Assembly (NCBI GenBank): GCA_027627225.1
Contig: CM051024.1
Coordinates: 41,285,225-41,349,224 of the forward strand
Source of the DNA: Congeria kusceri
Taxonomy: Eukaryota > Mollusca > Bivalvia > Myida > Dreissenidae
Direction: 5' to 3'
DNA length: 64,000 bases
The position numbers and the translations under genes were made by a program. Positions 12,700-22,600 of the stretch are shown here, one piece after another. The notes below the pieces were generated by a model. It made no database searches and had not been told where the DNA came from. It was given only the letters and a program-made list of their open reading frames with translations. The stretch's first letter is position 1. Every line of letters begins with the position of its first letter.

Positions 12700-15600
12700 C
12701 TAAATAGCATAATTGCTCATGGTGCATTAAAAGAATACAGTATTAATACATATATTTGACTGGCTAATTAAAACTATATTATCAAAATAAAAATAATCTC
12801 GAATTAAAAATAGCAACTGTGCTCATTATAATTACATTTGCGCTAGAAAAGCCCTTACCTTATGCAGTGTACTGAAAACATTAGCCGCCTCAGAGTGAGT
12901 GTTATCTGAAAAAACACATATTAATGTATCTGATATTTTAGCATAATGTACATTTGAAACGTCATTTTCGTGTACAGTTTGAACAGTAGAATAACCCATT
13001 TGTCAGTAATGGTGTAATTACGTTTACCGCGTTCATTACTATTTAACATGTTAAGAAAACAAGATAATGTTCAGAAAACAAAATACTCAGTAAATGTTAA
13101 AAATATATCTTTGAAATAAATTAACTCTTGGAACTTGAGTCTAAGTTATACCGTATAATTATACTCGTGTTTCTGTGGAATTATTTGATCTTAAAATACA
13201 TTTAAAGGGACCTGTTCACAGATTGGCTGAATGACAATTTTCTAATCTTTTGTCATAGATACCCCCCAAAAATAATACATTTTATACAAACAAGCAAAAT
13301 AACACTCATGACTAAGACATATATTGGAAATATCCTTTCGTGTATTGATAATCATCAATCGAAATGGATACAATTATAAAGCGTTAGTAACGCTTTTCAT
13401 CTGTATTTTGGAAAACACTTGTATCACTTACAAAACGTTAAAAATATATTATCAAATGTGTAAGTACAAATGGCCGAGTGGTTAGCGCATCCGATTTTTG
13501 ATTACAAAGGTTCCAGGTTCGAGTCCCGGCGAAGGCAAACTATTAAATTTAATTTTGTTTCCTTTTTGTAATATTTGTTTTAGATTATTCCAGATCATTT
13601 GTTTCTGCAGTTAAGATATGTAATGACATTTTTCAAACACACGAACATCTGTGAACAATCCCTTTAAAGTAGCAGCTGATAAATAGCTAAAGTGTACTGA
13701 ATAAATAAATATACTGTTGTGTATTGTATTCCACATTATTTCATACACTTACACATTTAATTTGAAGAGTATCTACAAATATGTATGTCAATTCAATGCT
13801 ATTTGGAATGCAATATTTGATATTACTGCTGCGAAAGTCAGCACAGAAAATTGTGTAATAATTTTCTAACTTACAGCTCGTATAGCCTTTACTGCGTTTA
13901 CTTGTCTTTCTCTGCAACAAATGCCATTTTTAATAGCCTTATAAAACAAACACCGATATATATATAATACTAGACATGAAAGCTTTGAATGCATTTAGAT
14001 TGACATCGACATAATTTCACTTATGCTGTGTCACAGCTTTATGTATGTATAAAGCCTTAAAGTTTGTTTAATTATCAAACTTACATATAAGAGGCGGCTT
14101 TAATCCGTTGTTGTTTCTGTATAAACAAATTAGTAATATACATACCGATATTTCTTCTTTCATCAATTTCATGTTTGATCTCTTGTGGTACACATTTCTG
14201 ATTGCGGATATGACCTATAACAGAAATGATTCATATATTCAACTATAACTGTAACGTCGCCATCACCTGGAACATTAATAGCCTACTATAACAAAATACT
14301 TGCTACAACATTAACTTCTAAATGTCAGTCATATTCAAATTAAACGAATATTCACTCAAATCAGTGTATTTTCTTATCACATGACAACTGTTGACTAGGA
14401 TTGTACAGTACCTATGCATAGGGAATAAATAGATACTTTAAACTTCAAAAATAGATCATAAAAAACCTGTTTTTTTAAATGCATGATGGTCTATACTACA
14501 CGTAACATTGAAACGTAAGTATGCTAGAACGAATTATACTCGAACTACAAAATTAGAGTTACTACATACTTACCCATTGCCTTAGCGTCCAGTTTAATAC
14601 GACTTTTCGAGCTTTTTGCCCACTGGTTGTCATCCGGATTACCAGCCTCAATTGCCGAATATGGAAATAAAACGTCTTGGTTCATTATCTTTTTGACCTC
14701 TATTGCTACGTTTTTCTGCGACACTGACTGCAGTAGGTTAATATTTTGACTTAACGTGATGATGACATGTGTTCAATAATGCTGGTTTTCCCCTCGTACC
14801 AACCTAGCGGCAAGCAGCTTGCTATTTCCCATTGGCCATTCGACAGGCATGTCACATTGTGAGTGCTCGCAAGGTATCCGATTGTGCAATTCACAAGACC
14901 AATGGCGCCAAATGTTGTGTTTCCAGGCTCAATAAGCATAATGTCTCCATTCGACAACATAGGCGGTAGACCACAACCTGATATAATTGATGTATTTGTA
15001 TACAATAAAACACATCAAAATGGACGACTGGTGACTGCTTAAAACAGCGTGTTGTTTTTAAGATTTGAGTAAAATTAAACATTCAAAACATTAACTTACG
15101 TACATTCTTTTTAAGGTTTATGTAGTACGTTTAAAAAATATTGTTTCCTACCTATTGGCATACAGGATGCTGACTCCAATTGTCCGTTAGACATGCACAT
15201 TACACGGGGTTCAGTATAGTTGTAGCCAGGATAACAACTGACTTTCGCAATGGCGGTATAACTCGTACTGCCGTCTGGTGTAATGTTTCCATTTGCAATT
15301 AAGGGAGGCCATCCACAATCTGTATCACAGTATAACGGATGCATATGTGCATTATTGTTTTCTCATTCAAAGAATACTGTGACATGATTGCGTACTGGAA
15401 ATTATATACCAAATCAAATACTATATAAGCGCTTTTATTAGTAAGCGTGAATAAACCGCTACAAGAAATCCATTTTGGAACTGTGTAATACGTACCACGT
15501 GGGTTGCAACGTGCCGTTTCCCACAGACCATTTGCCGTGCAAGTCACACGCAGTACACTAGCCTTGTACCCATCTGAGCAACTTACGCTAGCATTGGCAC

Positions 15601-18228
15601 CAAAGGTTGTGTCTCCATTTGGCATCAGTGTGTAACTGCCATATGGAAACATCTGAGGCAGTCCGCAATCTATCCAAAATATAAATTAAGTGTGGGGACG
15701 AAATAATAACAAAACCGCATAACAATATACTATACTATATACTACATCATACACGGAAACAAATGCACATATATACTGAGGACACAAATACAATTTGCTG
15801 ACAAAGACTTAACAAACTTATACAGTTATTTCGCATATGAGTACCTAATCTAAATATATGGTCGAATGTGATATGCAAACAAATAGTCACTTGAAAGTAT
15901 CGTTCCTCGTGGTAAGCAAGTTGCTGACTCCCATAGTCCGCTGGACGTGCACATTACACTAGACACATTAGAGTTGTAGCCAATATTATAAGTGACGTAA
16001 GCGAAAGAGGTGTAGGTTGTATTGCCAGCAGGAGTAATGTTTCCATTCGCTATAGATGGAGGCAAGCCGCAAGCTGAATGATCAATTAATTTACAAATCA
16101 CGTATGTATTGTCAACAGTTGAATATGGGTTTTAGCATAATCACCATAGCCATATCAAATAAATGTGACAACACTTATTATCCTTATATTTCATATCACT
16201 TAATCTCAGGTCTAGTCACCAAATCAGGCAACACAAGATTTGGAATATTCAAAATCAATTTAAAATTGACAGCAAATGTATTACTTTGCTTCCACATTTA
16301 ATATATCAAACACCTAATATACCGTTATAACCTTAATTATTGGGACACTTAAAAATAATTGTATATCTTGTCCCCAAAAATGATTTCCGAAATTGTGTCC
16401 CAAACTTTAAGGACATACGCGATTGTAATGATACAGTTTATTATTAAACAAATAGAAGGAATGTTTGTTGGCATACAGGTGTTTATAAGATCATATATGC
16501 ATTTGATAATATTCTGTAGCTGGAAACTAAATGGTAAACTTGTGATTCTTAATTGAGATGACCATGCACCAGTAGAGTACACAGTTTGCTCCATTTGTCA
16601 ATTAACCAGGCCCCTGATGGTGTTAATTGTGGTGCATAGATAAGCAATCGCAATATACCGTGTCACAAATCGCTATGCAACCGGCGTATTAGCAGGGTTT
16701 GGAAGGTATATAAAGTAAAGTTCTACATACGATGATTCTTTCGTGTCCCAACAAAATAAAATAATTTAGTTTACGAATGTGTCCCAAATTAAAGGTCTTG
16801 AAAAATAATGTTCCCTAAAATTAGGGGTGTCCCATAATTGTGGGTGTCCCAATACTTATAGTAATTACGGTTTCGATACAATTATTAGCAGGAGGACATT
16901 CCTCTTCACGTCACAAAATATTAGTTAGCCTGTAATATTGACGTCTACCGTTTACGTACCCCGCTGGACGCAGCGTACCTCTGCCAACTGTCCATTGGCC
17001 GTGCAGGTTACTTGCTGTACTGTAGCGTTGTATCCGACGTTGCAAGTAACGTTAGCAAATGCGACATATGTCGTGTGTTGAGCTTGCACCAGTGTGTAAT
17101 TTCCATTCAACAACACAGGAAGCAAGCCACAATCTTGAGGAAATGGCAAAATAACACAAAAAGCATTAAGAAAATGCAGTTAAACTCGTGCAATTTTAAA
17201 TTATTCCCTTTAATAGCGCCTGTAATCTTAAAACGCGCAGGAATTCAGTTCTGACTTTTTACTTAACTAAAATAACACAGATATCTATATCCCATTCCCC
17301 ATTAGACAGAAAGGTTAAATTGGGCGTATATGTATTGTATCCGGGAAGACAGAACACAGCTGACATCAAACGGCCACCGGAAAAACTGTGCGAAACCGAA
17401 ATTTCGCAAACTTAACTACCTTTTTCTTGGAGATATTACTATTTTACATAAAGTATTCGTTAAAACGTTCAATTGTGATTAATAATTAATGTTTTTAACA
17501 TACAAAATATTTTCTTTCGATATGTAATTTATGTGCAAAATTCACTTTCCCGTGGGATTTTTCCATTTTCCCATGGGATTTTTGTTGTTTTCCACTGGAT
17601 TTTTTCCCCACTTCTTCAGGCTGGAAAAAAATCCCATGGGATTTATGTAAATTTTAAAACCGGGTTTTTAGGTCTTTTACATACATAAAAATTCAATATA
17701 ACCATAATACAATCGTTCTGTATATACAAAATATTATATTTGGCTGTAATAAAAAAAATCCAATTTTAAAAGTGGGACAAAAAATGCCATGGGATTTGTT
17801 TTCTTATTTTGTTAGATTTTCTCAGGTCCTTCTAAGATATACTATGTTTATCTTAAAATAAGTAGAAAACTTGTTTTTGATGCGTTTTGAAATGTTTGAA
17901 AACAATACAAATCCCATTAGATTTTTTTCCCACTTTCCAAAATTTTCCAACTTTTAAAATGGGCTTTATTTTCTCAATTTTAAATCAGATAATACACTGG
18001 ATTCAAGTATTGAAATTACTTTTAAATGAAATTTAATAGCAAATATACCTAAAAATTACCATCTTTGATACTGAACAAAAGAATATTCAGTTTGGCAGAA
18101 CATTTATTTATGCATTCATGCATTTAGGCATTTAATTTATTTATTTACTTATTTATTTGTTTCTTTATTTAGTTTATATATTTTTCAGTTAATTGATCGT
18201 GGATATGTGTGAACAATTAATAGTTCTG

Positions 18229-18300
<72 letters not shown>

Positions 18301-18424
18301 AATTATAATTATAATAATCATAATAATAACCATAAAAAAATAGTATTAATAAAAATAAAAATAAACACTATACTCATTATTATGTTATTATTATTATTAT
18401 TATTATTAAAATTATTAATTAAAA

Positions 18425-18476
<52 letters not shown>

Positions 18477-19639
18477 GCATTATTATTATTATCATTAGTA
18501 TAAGTATTAATATTATTTTGAAATCCTAGCTGTCTTTATGACTCAACGCATTGCGTACCAAAGAAGGTTGGTGTAAGGTATTAGTATGAATGCAATGCGA
18601 TCTATCAAATCGGAAGCAAGTACCTGAAGAGAACTGTAATGTATTGCAAAACACTAAATGTTGAACTTACCTACGAGGTTGCAACTTACCTACGACAAGT
18701 AGCCGTTCGACTGACAAGTAATTGACGACGTACTGGCTCTGTACCCCATGTTACAATATAGAGTTGCGCTACTGCCATAGTAGGTATTGCCGTTGTTCAG
18801 AGTTGCTCTACCGTTTGAAATTGAAGTGGAGCCGCAATCTGAAACATTACAATGGAATAAGGAATTGTGTTTGTGTTGATATTTGTGCCCTTCTATCACT
18901 CTAAAACAATAGTACCGTGTTTATCACTAACAATTAAATATGCCTACTGTTTTTAAAAGGCGGTTTATGCATATAAGGTATATTTAACACATATACTATT
19001 GTGTCACTTATTTCTCAAATGGTTTCAAATTCATGGAATGCATGTATAAAACCATGATGGAAAAGGCATATACTATATTTGCGGCGTTATTTAAAGACAA
19101 AATTATAGTTAACATACTAATAATGTTGCAACTCGCGTCAGTTTGCTTAAAACTTTACGATATTAAACTCTGATAATTTACGTTCGTATAGTATACACAT
19201 CATTTTAACGTATATACTTTACTTCTAATATCTTCACCTACTTATAATGTCACATCTCGACGATGACCAGAAGCCGTTCGACTGACATGTTACTGTCGAC
19301 GTACTTGCTCTGTAGCCTGTTTTACAAAAGACAGAGACGACACTCCCATAGCTGTTCCGGCTGATATATCTTCCGTTTGTAATAGAAATACCTTCGCAAT
19401 CTGTAATGTAATTATACATTTTGCATATGACTTAAATCCATAACCGAATAGGGAAATAGTTCAAAGTAATTAGACAGACTATCAGCTGAAATTTCTGTTT
19501 CACTCATATACTCGTATGTGTTGAAATGCATTAGTATGTTTGATTTTTTCTCATCAAAATAACGGAATATAAGGTAATAATATTGTTGTTACATTATTAT
19601 ATTTTAAATTATTATTGTTAATAATAATAATAATAATAT

Positions 19640-19697
<58 letters not shown>

Positions 19698-22600
19698 GTA
19701 TATTTAGTGAACACAATATACCGCATAAACAAATGTCTATTTCAAATTGTTCGACAATAAAACTATTATTTCTACTAATAACGTCTTCTATACTGTTTTA
19801 TTATTGTATCAATACTTTATATTAAGATTAAATTTATCAACACTAAATACGCGTAAATTATTATTACATATAACATAATAAAGACAGACCGACATACCGA
19901 CCGCGTTTCTGGATCATTAGAAGTACATAACAGCTTCTTCGTTGCTTTGATTTGTGTTTAACGTCATTCACTAAAAGGTCTTACCTGTTGGATTGCAGGT
20001 TGCAACCTCCCAGTTGCCATTTTGCACACACATTATGTGTGATGCACTCTCTGTGTATCCAGGATTGCAACTAACCTCAGCAAATGAATGTGTAACTCTA
20101 CTGTTTGGTAGTAACCGAAGGAATCCGTTTAAAATTTGCGGTAGCAGACCACATTCTAAAATATTTATACATATTATAAATTTGATTAGATTGATGTAAC
20201 AATTGATGAAATTATATAGACATAACTGTTTAAGTGATTCCCTTTTTTATTTAGTTATTTACTGTAAGTGACATAATCTGCAAACAATTACTTAATATCA
20301 CCAAACATATTGCTAATTTGTGTTCAAATCTTTAATGTCAAAATATAAATGTAATTTATACAATCTCCGTGCTCTAAAATTATAAAAGCAGATGTAACAC
20401 TTCACTCCTAATTATTCTCAGTAACTGTCTTGACTTTGACTTCGCATTGCAGCAAACAGTACTCATATTATTGAACAATTCGGATAATAAACTCGTCGCA
20501 ATGATTTGCACGTATTTTAGTAATTATATTTTTTTCCATGTAACTCAACCTTCAACGACATTACGGAATATGTGTGAACGAATCTTTTTAATATTTGTTT
20601 TCAAAGCCGATACCTTTAAAAGCCAAAATATTGAGAGAATATATAAAACAGAGTATAAAACTTACTACTGGTATTACAATTAACACCAACATCCTCGACG
20701 TGTCTACAATCAAGATTTGCCCATCCAATGTGTGTGCAGTCAAATAATGACCATTCGTAGCCGGTACAGCGCACGTTGTCAAGCCATATACGACCCGTAG
20801 CGTTGAATGAATTGGACGGTATATCTGAGCCATCATACATCCTGAACGGAAACAATAACAATAGAAACAGTACATCTTGCAGTACAACTTATTAACAAAA
20901 CAAAACAAAGCATCATATGTCGCCGTATAATTGCGTAAACGAACCCTATATATTTAATAAAGTAAATATGTATGATGAAGTTGACGATACAGTTAATTCA
21001 TAATTATTATACTGGGGTTGTAATTATAAACTCAAGATCCTTTTAAAACCCGAAGCTATGAAAATCCTTATTAAATTCCATCAGTGTGTAATGTCCGTAC
21101 AATAATCCGATCTTACTGTCTCATGGTTGTCAACAATGACTTGAATAATCGAAATAATTCTCATTGACATATATACTTTACGATGTGTGTGGCAAAGCAA
21201 AATTTAAAGAGTTGCAGTATAAGAAAATTTTAGCGTAAATGCATTTCGGCATCTTGCAAAAATGCGGTAACATAAGTATATATGCCTAATAAAAACAATC
21301 GTCAGGACACAATGACACAAAATATTATTTTACATCAGTTTTTGATAACCAAAACATAAACACATATTAGATGATCGCGACACAAAATAGCATCCCTTAG
21401 GAAACAAATGTCTCAAGCGTTTATGTGTATAACTATAATAATAGACAATGAATTCATAGTAGGACCAATAAATAAAATAACAATAACACAAGTGTTTTGG
21501 AATTGAATTACAACGTATTTCGATGCCTCCGCCATAGTTTATTTACAAAAAGATATTACCTCTATTTATAAATAAAGTGCTTAAATCCGCCACGTCTGGG
21601 GGATATTTTTACGGTATTCTCAAAAGTTGATTGACATAAAAATTTACATAAATCAAGTTATGTTTAATGTGCATTTGCTTGCGTGTTTTGGTTACATTAT
21701 AAATGCTTGGCAACTGAAAAATATTTATCAAGATTGAAGGCCTAAACAGTTTAAGAGAATGAGCGTGGGAGAGCCTAAATCCGCCACCGCTCTTTAAATG
21801 TTCAAATTGCTAGGAAATAATACTTTTTTATGAATTCTGTTTTCAAAGCAACTTCTATTGACTCCTATTGACACAACTCCCACTTTTGTTTATGAAAGGT
21901 TCACTTTCTAGTGTTTTAAAAAAAAACACGGTGATCAAAGGTTGCTTGGTGCAAATCGTAGATCAGGAACCGTGACATGCTTATTCAACATTTGACTATT
22001 GTTCTTATTTAATTTTCTATATTAAGCAGCTCATTGTCTGTTGTTAATAAAATATTTCAATTTCTTCCCAATACTCATTAGTTTTTATAAAAATAGCTCT
22101 GTAACTGAGGCCCTGCGTGCACGTGGGACAAATGATAAGGGTTTTGAGTAACGAAACATTTGCGCTCTTAATATGCAGTTTTTTCCGCATTTTATTGTAT
22201 GTAATGCCAATGAATAATTTATCTTTTTATGCTGCACATGCTCACATGGACATAATATTAAAACACGATCATTTAATTGTATCATGGACACCATGCGGGG
22301 CGTCAAAACTGCACATGCGCAATATGAAATGGATTCCCCGCATGCAGTTTGTTTGCATTTAGGAGTTATGTACAAAATAATTGGATTAAACATTTATTTA
22401 TGCACACATCAAGATAAAAACTCGTCAGCGTTGTTAAGGGAAAGTATCTGATTGACTGAGATCAACAAAATATAAATCGCCGGTAAAAAAAACGCTTATC
22501 GGAAGGGGTGGCGGACTTAGGCAAGTGGCGGATTTAAGCACTGCGCCAGTACAGGAGTAGATGAGAGAAAAATGTAATTCTAAATAATTCCAAATAAAAA

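Larger units (their letters stand above)
9950..13940. repeat. Segmental duplication, copy 1
   Basis: About 4 kb that recurs in the same orientation at 58,810-62,947. Shared landmarks in order: a GTCGAATAAACGTCAT block, GCAGCACCCTTGAAATGATT, a degraded reverse-transcriptase region, AGTCACGTGACAT next to the terminal exon, the tRNA-containing element, and the exon at 13,875-13,911. Identity by eye is high, with many small indels. The similarity ends just past 13,930. Confidence 0.85.

Noticed and set aside
12483..12710. 75-codon minus-strand frame starting [10 protein letters not shown] over exon 19
   Set aside because: The overlapping frame ([10 protein letters not shown]...) is the one preserved between the duplicate copies with the same stop; this frame is not.
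13471..13540. Possible functional tRNA gene (also 3,609-3,683 and 62,475-62,545)
   Set aside because: Only A-box and B-box regions are convincing; acceptor stems do not pair well and all copies sit inside the same repeated element.
14751..14803. Extension [16 protein letters not shown] as a firm C-terminus of the CCP protein
   Set aside because: Possible, but a GT lies at the position where all sibling exons splice, and the extension has no features. Kept only as an alternative.
22085..22393. 102-codon frame within the 0.97-kb TIR element
   Set aside because: No transposase motif and no coding character; element looks non-autonomous.
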